NCBI GenBank assembly: GCA_016709225.1 | Contig: JADJEE010000002.1 | Location: 248,001 to 312,000 of the forward strand | DNA length: 64,000 nt | Reading direction: 5' to 3' | Origin: Deltaproteobacteria bacterium | GTDB lineage: Bacteria > Myxococcota_A > Polyangia > Nannocystales > Nannocystaceae | In this document: piece by piece, positions 17,397-26,661 of the stretch | Position numbering within the stretch: position 1 is the stretch's first letter | How the letters are laid out: every line of letters starts with the position of its first letter | The notes under the pieces: model-generated | Database searches by the model: none | What the model saw: only the letters and a program-made list of their open reading frames with translations | Told to the model about the DNA's origin: nothing | Program-made: the position numbers and the translations under genes

Positions 17397-20163
17397 GTGG
17401 ACGACGCGACGACCCCCACTGCCACCCACGCGGTCGGCATCGATCTCGGCACCACCCACTGCGCGCTGGCGTACGCCCGACTCGACCGGCCGCACGTGCG
17501 GCTGATGGCGATCCCACAGTTGGTCGCCCCCGGTGAGCTGGCCGCAGCACCGCTGCTGCCCTCCTTCCTCTACCTGCCGGCGTCCGAGGAGCTCACCGCG
17601 GCCGATCGCGCGCTGCCGTGGGCGCAGCCCGACGTCGTCGTCGGCGAGGCCGCACGCCGCTTGGGCGCCAAGGTCCCCGCGCGCCTGGTGGCCTCGGCGA
17701 AGAGCTGGGTGTGCCACGGCGGCGTCGATCGTCGCGCGCCGATCCTGCCGTGGAACGCCCCCGAGTCGCTGCCCCACGTCTCGCCGTACGCGGCGCAGGT
17801 CGAGTACCTCGCCCACTTGCGCGCGGCGTGGGATCACGAGCACGAAGGCGCGCCGCTCGAGCGGCAAGACGTGGTGGTGACGGTGCCAGCGTCGTTCGAC
17901 GAGGGCGCGCGAGAGCTCACCGCCGCGGCCGCGCGCGAGGCCGGACTCGGTGAGGTGCGCCTGCTCGAAGAGCCACAGGCCGCCTTCTACGACTGGCTCG
18001 GCGCGCACGAGCACGACGTCGACGCGCAGCTGGGCGACGCCAAGCTAATCCTCGTGATCGACGTCGGCGGCGGCACCACCGACCTCACGCTGCTGCGCGT
18101 GCGCGACCGCGACGACGAAGGCGCCCGCATCGAGCGCATCGCGGTCGGTGGCCACCTCATGCTCGGCGGCGACAACATGGATGCCGCGCTCGCGATGTTC
18201 GCCCTCGGCAAGGCCGGGCTCGAGCGCCCCGAGGACGCGACCACGTGGTCGGCGTTGGTGCAGTCGGCCCGCGTCGCGAAGGAGCGCCTGCTCGGCGCCG
18301 AGCCGCCCGCGCAGGCGACCCTCACCATGCCCAGCCGCGGCTCGCGTCTGGTCGCCGGCAGCAAGTCGATCACGGTCGAGCGCGACGAGGCCGTCGCGGT
18401 GCTGCTCGACGGCTTCGTGCCGCGCAGCGATCGCGACCAGCAGGCCGCGCGGGTCGGCCGCGCCGGCCTCACGACGCTGGGCCTGCCGTTCACCAGCGAC
18501 ACCGCGATCGTGCGGCACGTGCACCTTCTTGCGCCGTCACGCCGCCGCGGCCGCGGCCGCCGGTGCCCACGTCGACGGCGGACTGCCGCGCCCCGATCGC
18601 GTGCTGCTCAACGGCGGCGTCTTCAACGCGCCCGCGCTGGTGCAGCGCCTGTGCGAAGTGCTGTCGAGCTGGTGGGGCGCCGAGCCGGTCACGCTGCTCG
18701 AGCACACCTCGCTGGATCTCGCGGTCGCCCATGGTGCGGTGCGCTCGATCCTCGCGCGCCGCGGTCTCGGGCAAGCCATCGGTGGCGGCACCGCCCGCGC
18801 CTACTACATCGGCGTCGACGGCCGCGACGGCAAGCAGGCGCTGTGCGTGGCCCCACGCGCGATGGAGCCCGGCGGCAACGCTGCGGTGCCCGATCGGACC
18901 TTCGAGCTGGTGCTCGATCGCCCGGTCGCGTTCCCGCTGTTCGGCTACACCGGCGATCGCGTCGACGCCCCCGGCACCGTGGTCGCGCTCGACGACGAGC
19001 TCGAGCCGCTGCCGGCGCTCACCACCGTGCTGCGCGACCCCACCGCCGGTGCGGCTCACCGCAGCGTGCCGGTCACGCTGCGCACGAGCATCGGCGACAC
19101 CGGTGCGCTCGAGATCGATCTCGTCACCGTCACGCTGCCGCCGCGACGCTGGCGACTGGACTTCGCGCTGCATCGCCCGGCGCCGAGCGCCGACGAGACC
19201 TCGGTCGCGACGACGGCCAACGACGCACCGGTGGCACCGCAGGTGCCCCAGGCCCGCGAACGGCTCGAGCGCGCGCTGCAGGGCAACGACGCCGCTGCGC
19301 CAAAGCAGTTGCGCGGCGCGATCGAGGCCCTGCTCGGTCCCCGCGGTACGTGGTCGGCGGCGACCTGCCGCGCGCTCGCCGATCGCTGCCTCGAGCTGGC
19401 CCCGACCCGCGAACGCAGCGAGGCCCACGAGCTCAACTGGATGCGCGTCCTGGGCTGGTGTCTCCGCCCGGGCTTCGGCATGGACGGCGACGACGCGCGC
19501 ATCGATCGCATGCTGCCGTGGTTCGACGAAGGTCCGCACCATCGCAGCAAGGCCAACTGGGCCGAGTGGTGGATCCTGTGGCGTCGCATCGCCGCGGGGC
19601 TGTCGAGCGCGAGGCAGCGCGCGGCGTTCGACGTGCTGCGCCCGTGGTTGCTGCGCGACGCCGACGCGGCGCCACCTCCAGGGCCGCACAAGCACGGGCC
19701 CATCGAGATGCTGCAGCTCGCGGCCACGCTCGATCGCATCGCGGCGGTCGACAAGGTCGCACTCGGCGAGCGCCTGCTGCAGCGCGCCGACAAGCTCGGC
19801 TCGTACTGGCCGCTCGGCCGCGTGGGCGCCCGCGTGCCGCTGTCGAGCGAGACCGGCGGCGACGGCGAGGACATCCAGGTCGTCGATCCTGCGGTCGCGC
19901 AGATGTGGGTGCAGCGACTGCTCGCACTCGATCTCGCGACCGCCGAAGGTGCGACGTTCGCGTTGGCCTCGATCGCGCGCTGCACGGGCGATGCGCGTCG
20001 CGATCTGCCTGCACCGCTGCGGGCCGAGGTCGCCGAGCGGCTCGTGAAGTCGAAGGTGCCCGCGGCGTGGATCGAGCTGGTCCTGCGTGGTGCAGTGCTG
20101 TCCGAGGGCGACCGCGGACGGATGTTCGGCGACAGCCTGCCGGTGGGCCTGCGGCTGTCGTAG
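17397..20163 (+). pseudogene. Second Hsp70-family protein with DUF3731-like C-terminus, broken by a frameshift
   Basis: Starts at a GTG (17397) and reads as an Hsp70 (GIDLGTTHCALAYARLD, VIDVGGGTTDLTLL) up to about 18524. There the reading frame changes: one frame ends at RHVHL and the sequence resumes one base later as FLRRHAAAAAAAGAHVDGG, then LLNGGVFNAPALVQR, continuing intact to the TAG at 20161-20163. Comparison with the upstream paralogue (RHLAAFLARG) suggests two lost bases, or one extra C, at about 18525. The C-terminal 330 residues (LNWMRVLGWCLRPGFGMDGD, SKANWAEWWILWRRIAAGL) resemble the DUF3731 region attached to long bacterial Hsp70s. Composition is fully coding on both sides, so a recent mutation or an assembly error is more likely than decay. 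Confidence 0.8.
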
Positions 20164-20205
20164 TCGCGCCCCCGCGAGCGCGCTACGCCGGTCGACCGAA
20201 CATCC

Positions 20206-20241
20206 GCGTGCACGCCAGCGCGTGCACGCCAGCGGGTGCAC
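20206..20241. repeat. 14-base tandem repeat carrying GTGCAC palindromes
   Basis: The unit gcgtgcacgccagc occurs twice head-to-tail (20206-20219, 20220-20233), followed by a partial third copy. This places three GTGCAC palindromes exactly 14 bases apart (20208, 20222, 20236), 33 bases before the kinase start codon. It could be a regulatory site for the kinase gene or only a short slippage product. Confidence 0.5.
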
Positions 20242-20273
20242 GGGACCGCGGGCCATGGGATGATGGCGCGGCC

Positions 20274-23200
20274 GTGGAACTGACCGGACGTCTCACCCGG
20301 CTCGACGTCTCCGACGATGGCGGTGACGCTGACGCGCCCGGCCCCGAGATCCCAGCGTCGATCGGCCGCTTCGAGGTGCGCCGCAAGCTCGGCGAGGGCG
20401 GCATGGGCGTGGTGTTCGCGGCCTACGACGCCGAGCTCGACCGCGAGGTCGCGATCAAGCTGCTGCGCGCCCGCGGGGCCGATGCTGCGCCGGCACGCGC
20501 GCGTCTGCTGCGAGAGGCCCGCGCGATGGCGAAGCTCTCGCATCCCAACGTCATCACCATCTACGACGTCGGCACGCTCGACGAGCACGTCTTCATCGCG
20601 ATGGAGCTGGTGCAGGGTCTGAACCTTCGTCGATGGCTGCGGCATCGCCCGCGCACCTGGCGGGGCGTGCTCGAGCGCTTCGCCGACGCCGGCGCCGGCC
20701 TCGCTGCCGCCCACGCCGCGGGCATCATCCACCGCGACTTCAAGCCCGACAACGTCTTGGTCGGCGACGACGGCCGCGTGCGCGTGCTCGACTTCGGGCT
20801 CGCGCGCCGCATCGACGTCGACGCCGAGCTCACCCCCGACAGCCCGCAGCTGGCGTCGCCCGACGACATCGAGCGCTTGACCCTGAGCGGCGCGGTGATG
20901 GGCACGCCGGCGTACATGGCCCCCGAGCAGTGGCGCGGCCTCGCGATCGATCACCGCACCGATCAGTTCGCGTTCTGCGTGGCGCTGTGGGAGGCGCTGT
21001 TCGGGCAGCGCCCCTTCGGTGGCACCGGCGCGGCCGCCATCGCCACGCGGGTGATGAGCGGCGACCTACGTCGTCCGCCCGAGGATCGCCAGGTGCCCGG
21101 CTGGCTGGTGCGCGTGCTCAAGCGCGGGCTGAGCGTGCTGCCGGAGCAACGCTTCGCATCGATGGGCGAGCTGCTCGACGTGCTGTCGCGTCTGGGTCGC
21201 GAGCGGGCGCAGCTCGAGATCTCCGACCCGGTCGGCCCCACCGGCCCCCTGTTCGCACGGCGCTATGAGCTGCGCGACGAGCCTGGGCGTCGGGGGCCGA
21301 GCATCGCGCGTGATCGCCTGACGCGACGGCTGGTGGCACTGCACCGCTTCGCCTCCGACGACCACGACGACGACCAACGCGAGCGCCTGCGGACCCTGGC
21401 GGGCCTGCGACACCCCAACCTCGTGCAGGTGCTCGACCACGGGCGCGAGGGCGACGAGGGCTACCTCGCGTGCGAGCACGCCGACGCGGCGGTCGACTGG
21501 CCCGGCGCAGGCACCGATCGTCCCCATGCGATCGCGGTCTCGATGGTGGCGCAGCTGCTGCGCGCGGTCGAGTCACTCCACCGCCGCGACCTCGTGCACG
21601 GCGCGCTGTCACCGACCGCCGTCGACGTGCTCGACACACAGGTGAAGCTCCGCGACCTCGTACCGTGCCTGGGCGGTGAGACGCCCACACGAAACGCTGG
21701 CTACCTCGCGCCCGAGGTGCTGCTCGGCGAGCAGCGCACGCCGCAGTGCGATCTATACGGCGTCGGCATGCTCGCGCTCGAGCTCTTCACCGGCCAGCGG
21801 CCGCACGAGGCCGACGATCCCGGCAGCGTGGTCGACGAGACCCTCGCCGGGCGGGACCTCCAGCTCGGCGCGCTCGAGCCCGAGCTGGCCACGTGGCTGC
21901 GGCGGATGCTGCAACCCGACCCAGCGCTGCGGTTCGGCTCCGCCGAGCTGGCCCTGCGTGCGCTCGTGCAGACCACCCGCGGTACGCTCGCGCTCGAGAC
22001 GGTCGAGACCCGCGAGTCCGCGCTGCAGACCGTCGGCTTCGCCGGGCGCGACGCCGAGTGGACCGCGCTGGTGCACGCGCTGCGTCGCAGCTGCGATGGC
22101 GCCGGCGAGACCTGGCTGGTGGGGGGCGAGAGTGGCGTCGGCAAGTCGCGTCTGCTCGACGAGCTGCGCGCCGAGGCCATCGCCCGCGGCGCTCTGGTCG
22201 TACGCGGGCAGGCCCGCGCCGACGGCGGTCGCCCACACGAGGTCTGGCGCGAGCTGTTCCGCGTGCTCGCGCTGTGCGGCGCCGACGAGGTCGCGGCCTC
22301 GGTGCTGGCACCGGTGGTGCCCGACATCGATCAGCTACGCGGACGCACCCACAAGCACGCGCCCGAGCTCGACGCCCAGAGCAATCAGCAGCGGCTGTTG
22401 CGGGCGGTGGTGTGGTCGTTGCGGGCGATGCAGACCCCGTTGGTGGTGCTGCTCGACGACGTGCAGTGGGCCGGCAGCGAAGCCATCGATCTGCTCGATC
22501 ACTTGACGCCGCAGCTGGCCTCGCTGCCAGTGCTCGTCATCGCCAGCTACCGCAACGACGAGGCCGAGTCGCTGCCGGGACAGGTCGCGGGCGCCAAGGT
22601 CATGTCACTGCAGCCGCTCGGCGCCGCAGCGATCGAACAGCTCGCGCGCAGCGTGACCGGCGGCCGGCGCGACGAGCTGGTGCGCTTGCTGCAGCGCGAG
22701 AGCGAGGGCAACCCGCTGCTCGCCGTCGAGGTGGTGCGATTCCTCGCCGAGGAGGCCGGCACGCTGACCGCGATCGCCGACATGCCGCTGCCCGAGGTGG
22801 TCGACGCCGGCGGCGTGCGTCGGATGATGCGGCGACGGATCGAGCGCGTGGCCCCGTGGGCGCGGCCGCTCCTCGAGCTCGCCGCCGTCGCAGGGCGGGC
22901 GCTCGATCTCGGGCTGCTCGCACGACTGGAGCCGACCGCGGACCTCGATCGCTTCGTCGCCCACGTCACCGCCGCCACGGTGATCGACGTCGGCAGCGAG
23001 GGTCCGCGCTTCCGCCACGACAAGCTGCGCGAGTACGTGCTGTCGGAGCTCTCGGACGAGCGTCGACGCGTCCTGCACCGCCGCGTCGGCGAGGCCCTGC
23101 GGGCGCGCCACGGCGACGATCCCGGCCACGCGCCGGCGCTGGCCCACCACTTCCGCGAGGCCGGCGACCTCGCGGCCGAGGCCCACTTCTCCGGCCTCGC

Positions 23201-24698
23201 CGGCGAGCTCGCGCTCGACAACGGTGCCCACCGCGATGCCGCACGTCTGCTCGCGCGCGCGCTCGAGCTCCACGGCCACGGCAGCTCGGATCGTCTGCAG
23301 CTCATGCGCTGGCATCGCATGCTCGGCGAGGCCCACTACGTGCTCGGCGATCTATCGCGCGCGGTCGCGGGACTCGGCGCCGCCGTCGAGACGTACGGCC
23401 GACGGGTGCCGAGCAGCCGCCTGGGCTGGAGCTGGCTGTTGCTGCGGCTGTCGCTGCTGCAGCTGTTGCTGCTGGCGTGGCCCGGTCGGCTGGTCGCGCG
23501 CAGCCCCAGCCGCCGCGCCGCGATGGACGAGGCCGCCCGCGCGGCCGGTCGCCTCGCCAACCTCTCGACCTACAGCGGCGACGTGCTGCGGATCTTCGCG
23601 TGGAGCCTGCTCGCCGCCAACCTCTCGGAGCGCGCCGGTCGACCCGGCGCCTACGCGCTGGCGGTGATGGGCTACTCGGCCTCGTACATGGGCATGCCGA
23701 AGCTCGCCGATCGCTACTTCGCGCGGGCGAGCGCGGCCGCCGTCGAGCGCGACGACGCCATCGCGCTGGTCGAGGCGCTGCAGATGGAGTGCTCCTATCG
23801 CCTCGGCGGCGGCGACCTGGGCCGCTGCCGCGCGCTGGTGGAGGACGGCTACGCGGCGGCGGAACGCGCCGGATACCAGCTCGGCCTCGCGCTCGCCGAG
23901 GGCTTCCACGGCCAGTGCGAGTACTACCTCGGCAACTTCCAAACCATGCTCGCGCACTACTGCCGCGCCAGCGAGCTGCTGACGCTGCACTCACCCGAGC
24001 ACGAGCACTCGTTCGCGTGCGGGCAGGCCCATGCGCTGGCCATGATGGGTCGCGCGCCCGAGGCCAGCGCGCTGCTCGACACCACCGCGGCGCGCAGCGG
24101 CGCGCAGTACCTGCTGGGTGAGGCCTTCGTGCTCGCGGCGCGATGCTTCATCGCGACGGTCGCGGCCGAGCCGGCCGCGGCGCTCGAGGCCGCGGTCGCG
24201 ACACGACGCTACGTGCAGGCGCGGCGCATCGCGATCCCACCGCCGTGCGGGCAGGTGCTGGTGGGACCCGCCGAGGCGTTGGTGGTCGCGGCGCGGGGGC
24301 TCGGCACGCCCGAGGTCTGGTCCGAGGCCCGCGGCCACCTGGCGCAGATGACGGCCTGGGCGCGCAAGCACCCGGTCGGAGAGGCACCGGCGTTGCTGTT
24401 CGGGGCTCGGCTCGCGGCCATCGAGGGCGACGTCACCGCAGCGACCTCGGGACTCGAGCAGGCGCTGGTGGCCGCGAAGCGCCACGCGCTGCGCTTCTGT
24501 CAGGCGCAGGCCGAGCTCGAGCTCGGGCTGCTCCGCGGTCCCCACAGTGAGGCTGGCCGCGGCCACCTCGAGCGCGCGCGCGAGCTGTGCGATCGCTGCG
24601 GCGCGGGCCACCACGCCGCGCTCGCACGCGCGCGACTCGACGCCGCTGCGCTCGATCCACCGGCCGAGCTCGACCCCGATCACGTCACGCGGGGGTGA
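20274..24698 (+). CDS. Ser/Thr kinase - pseudokinase - AAA ATPase - TPR multidomain protein
   Basis: A 1474-residue signalling protein starting at GTG 20274. An intact PknB-like kinase lies at residues about 31-300 (LGEGGMGVVFAAYDAELDRE, VAIKLL, HRDFKPDN near 153, DFGLARR, APEQ). A second kinase-like domain at about 330-575 lacks the catalytic residues: the HRD region reads HGALSPT and the DFG position reads RDLVPC, so it is a pseudokinase. Next comes an AAA/STAND ATPase with Walker A GGESGVGKSRLL (near 616) and Walker B VVLLDDVQWAG (near 726). The remainder is helical and TPR-like, with a hydrophobic Leu-rich stretch near 1050. This is the PknK/MalT-like layout: kinase output controlled by a nucleotide switch and a protein-binding array. 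It lies just downstream of the Hsp70 pair. Confidence 0.87.
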   Translation: MELTGRLTRLDVSDDGGDADAPGPEIPASIGRFEVRRKLGEGGMGVVFAAYDAELDREVAIKLLRARGADAAPARARLLREARAMAKLSHPNVITIYDVGTLDEHVFIAMELVQGLNLRRWLRHRPRTWRGVLERFADAGAGLAAAHAAGIIHRDFKPDNVLVGDDGRVRVLDFGLARRIDVDAELTPDSPQLASPDDIERLTLSGAVMGTPAYMAPEQWRGLAIDHRTDQFAFCVALWEALFGQRPFGGTGAAAIATRVMSGDLRRPPEDRQVPGWLVRVLKRGLSVLPEQRFASMGELLDVLSRLGRERAQLEISDPVGPTGPLFARRYELRDEPGRRGPSIARDRLTRRLVALHRFASDDHDDDQRERLRTLAGLRHPNLVQVLDHGREGDEGYLACEHADAAVDWPGAGTDRPHAIAVSMVAQLLRAVESLHRRDLVHGALSPTAVDVLDTQVKLRDLVPCLGGETPTRNAGYLAPEVLLGEQRTPQCDLYGVGMLALELFTGQRPHEADDPGSVVDETLAGRDLQLGALEPELATWLRRMLQPDPALRFGSAELALRALVQTTRGTLALETVETRESALQTVGFAGRDAEWTALVHALRRSCDGAGETWLVGGESGVGKSRLLDELRAEAIARGALVVRGQARADGGRPHEVWRELFRVLALCGADEVAASVLAPVVPDIDQLRGRTHKHAPELDAQSNQQRLLRAVVWSLRAMQTPLVVLLDDVQWAGSEAIDLLDHLTPQLASLPVLVIASYRNDEAESLPGQVAGAKVMSLQPLGAAAIEQLARSVTGGRRDELVRLLQRESEGNPLLAVEVVRFLAEEAGTLTAIADMPLPEVVDAGGVRRMMRRRIERVAPWARPLLELAAVAGRALDLGLLARLEPTADLDRFVAHVTAATVIDVGSEGPRFRHDKLREYVLSELSDERRRVLHRRVGEALRARHGDDPGHAPALAHHFREAGDLAAEAHFSGLAGELALDNGAHRDAARLLARALELHGHGSSDRLQLMRWHRMLGEAHYVLGDLSRAVAGLGAAVETYGRRVPSSRLGWSWLLLRLSLLQLLLLAWPGRLVARSPSRRAAMDEAARAAGRLANLSTYSGDVLRIFAWSLLAANLSERAGRPGAYALAVMGYSASYMGMPKLADRYFARASAAAVERDDAIALVEALQMECSYRLGGGDLGRCRALVEDGYAAAERAGYQLGLALAEGFHGQCEYYLGNFQTMLAHYCRASELLTLHSPEHEHSFACGQAHALAMMGRAPEASALLDTTAARSGAQYLLGEAFVLAARCFIATVAAEPAAALEAAVATRRYVQARRIAIPPPCGQVLVGPAEALVVAARGLGTPEVWSEARGHLAQMTAWARKHPVGEAPALLFGARLAAIEGDVTAATSGLEQALVAAKRHALRFCQAQAELELGLLRGPHSEAGRGHLERARELCDRCGAGHHAALARARLDAAALDPPAELDPDHVTRG

Positions 24699-25390
24699 CG
24701 GCGGTTGGCGATCGTCACCAACGCGATGTAGGCGCAATCGAAGCCGAAGATCGCGGCCGATAGGAAGGTCAGGAAGCCGAGCCCGCCGAGCTCGGGGTCG
24801 ATGAGGCGCACGACCACGTGGCACTCGATCGAGGTGCCCAGCGTGCCGAGCATCTTGAACCACGCGCCGGTGGTCGACAGGCCGCGCGGGTCGTCCCACC
24901 GCTCGAGCGCCATGACCACGAACAGCACGCTCATCACCAGGTTGATCATGAACGCCGCGACCAAGCCCAGGCGATCGGGATAGTCGAGCGCGAACGTGTA
25001 CTGCCCGACGAAGCCGAGCACGAACACCAGCGCGAACGCGGCGATGTAGTGCCGCCGCACCAGCTCGAGCCGCTGCAGCGGGGGGCCGTAGCGCAGCGTC
25101 TGTGCGACGATCACCACGTCGACCAGCAGCCAGATGCGATCGAACGCGTGCCACAGCGCGACCGGATTGGGCAGGAACAGCGACGCCAGCAGCTCCCACG
25201 AGAAGTTCAAGCCGACCGCGGTCATCGGCAGGCCGTTGGCGCGGTCGCGTCGCGAGCGGCGGATGATCGCGACGTAGGCGATGACCCAGCACACGCAGCC
25301 CAGGGCGCCGACCACGTTGAACCACGCCCACAGGTCGAACGCGATCGGGTCGACGCCGGCGAACGACTCGTTGGCGTACAGCGGGTGCAC
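24680..25390 (-). CDS. Seven-helix membrane protein resembling Pyr4/PaxB-type terpene cyclases
   Basis: A 236-residue protein with about seven membrane helices. GLPMTAVGLNFSWELLASLF matches the N-[IF]-[AS]-W-E signature of Pyr4-family transmembrane terpene cyclases, whose Glu is a proposed general acid; an Asp follows in RIWLLVDVVIVAQT and another acidic residue sits in STTGAWFKMLGTLGTSIECH. Related bacterial proteins are mostly uncharacterised, so cyclase activity is inference. The start is a GTG at 25388-25390, only three bases after the stop of the MpaB-family oxygenase gene, so the two are surely one operon. Its end overlaps the end of the convergent kinase gene by 19 bases. Confidence 0.55.
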   Translation of the reverse strand: MHPLYANESFAGVDPIAFDLWAWFNVVGALGCVCWVIAYVAIIRRSRRDRANGLPMTAVGLNFSWELLASLFLPNPVALWHAFDRIWLLVDVVIVAQTLRYGPPLQRLELVRRHYIAAFALVFVLGFVGQYTFALDYPDRLGLVAAFMINLVMSVLFVVMALERWDDPRGLSTTGAWFKMLGTLGTSIECHVVVRLIDPELGGLGFLTFLSAAIFGFDCAYIALVTIANRRHPRVT

Positions 25391-25393
25391 GGG

Positions 25394-26569
25394 TCAGCTC
25401 CGCGCCGGCAGCTGCCAGCGCCGCGCGAGGTGATCGGGGATGTCGAAGTTGGGCCGCGTGGGCCCGACCTCGACGGTGAGCAGCTCGGACAGCAGGCGTC
25501 GCGTGAAGTTGCGATAGAGACTCCGCGACACGCGATTGGATCCGACGACGCGATCGAGCACGCGCGTCATGCCGTGGATGGCCGCCACCAACACCGCGGT
25601 CCAGTCGCGCCGCGGGATCGCGAGGTAGCGCGCGTCCTGCCCCAGGAAGAACCGCATCAGCGTGGGTGGCAGACCCCGCAGCCAGCCCAGCCGCAGCTCG
25701 TCGCGCATCATCGTGAGCAGCGCGGCGGCCATCACGTCGCCGGCCTCGCTGCGGGCCGACTGCCGCGCCTTGATGCGGTCGGTCAGGACCCGCGCGGCCG
25801 CGAGGTCGGCGGGGATCAGCGCATCGTCGACACCGACGATGCGCGCCACCGCGCTCCAGGCATACAGATACGCGCTGCGCTGCGGCGGGGTGAGCTCGGC
25901 GCCCAGTCGATCGAGCCCGTCCAGCACGACCTGCGTGAAGGTCATCAGCGTGCCCGCGAGGTCTTCTTGATTGATCGGCACGTCCCACTGCGCGAGCCAG
26001 GCCTCGCCGTGGTGATGCAGGATCATGCGTCGCACCGCCGCGTGCATGAGACGCACCTTCTGGGCCGCGCGGACGCCCTCGCCGTGGGTGCGCGCGTCGG
26101 CGCCGAGCGAGAGTCCGCCCTCGCTCATGACGTCGACCACCATCTGCGTGGTCTCGATCAGACGCCGTTTGGGGTCGGACTCGAGCCGGCCGGTCTGCGC
26201 CAGCACCTGCACCCCCTTGCGCGCGGTGTACGAGGCCGGCAGCGAGTAGCAGCCCAGCACCATCAGCACCTCGGGGCCGTGCAGCTCGAACATGCGCTCG
26301 CCCGCGTCGATCTGCGCGCCGTCGAGGCTGGGCAGCGCGGCGTCGCTGGCCGCGAAGTAGCGCTCGACGTGGGCGAGCAGCTCCGGCGGCAGCGTACGAT
26401 CGGGCGACACCACCAGTGGATGGTCGTTGCGCACCAGGTGGCGCAACAGCTGCCGCACGGCGTCGACCTGACCGCTGTCGAAGATGTCGCGCACGACGTC
26501 GTCGGCCAGCGGGTCGCCCACCTTCCGAAACCGATCCAGCGTGTCGTCGTCCCAGGTGCTTGCGGTCAT
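25394..26569 (-). CDS. MpaB-family (DUF2236) oxygenase
   Basis: A 391-residue protein of the oxygenase MpaB/DUF2236 group, which also includes latex-clearing rubber oxygenases and the fungal MpaB that cuts the farnesyl chain in mycophenolic acid biosynthesis. Visible landmarks are MFELHGPEVLMVLGCYSLPA, RLIETTQMVVDVM, RLMHAAVRRMILHHHG (His-rich, probable haem/metal region), WDVPINQEDLAGTLMTFT and GLPPTLMRFFLGQDARYLAI. No signal peptide is seen. The ATG at 26567-26569 is chosen; the upstream extension is arginine-rich and overlaps the divergent promoter region. It forms a two-gene unit with the membrane protein downstream; a shared terpenoid or alkene substrate is possible. Confidence 0.8.
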   Translation of the reverse strand: MTASTWDDDTLDRFRKVGDPLADDVVRDIFDSGQVDAVRQLLRHLVRNDHPLVVSPDRTLPPELLAHVERYFAASDAALPSLDGAQIDAGERMFELHGPEVLMVLGCYSLPASYTARKGVQVLAQTGRLESDPKRRLIETTQMVVDVMSEGGLSLGADARTHGEGVRAAQKVRLMHAAVRRMILHHHGEAWLAQWDVPINQEDLAGTLMTFTQVVLDGLDRLGAELTPPQRSAYLYAWSAVARIVGVDDALIPADLAAARVLTDRIKARQSARSEAGDVMAAALLTMMRDELRLGWLRGLPPTLMRFFLGQDARYLAIPRRDWTAVLVAAIHGMTRVLDRVVGSNRVSRSLYRNFTRRLLSELLTVEVGPTRPNFDIPDHLARRWQLPARS

Positions 26570-26661
26570 GTCGCGGCTCGCGGCTGCCAGAGGCGCAGCA
26601 TCGACCAGGGTACTACGGTTCTCGCCGGCGACCGCACGAGGTCGACGCGGCGCATCGCTCG

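Noticed and set aside
18515..18535. Programmed ribosomal frameshifting in the Hsp70 gene
   Set aside because: No X_XXY_YYZ slippery site or clear stimulatory structure was seen, and Hsp70s of this type are not known to use it. An indel is simpler.
17352..24698. One uninterrupted plus-strand frame of 2448 codons joining an Hsp70 start to the kinase protein
   Set aside because: Between about 18526 and 20270 this frame is arginine-rich nonsense while another frame codes clearly for the rest of the Hsp70. The kinase begins at its own GTG. The apparent fusion is an accident of the frameshift and of GC-rich sequence with few stops.
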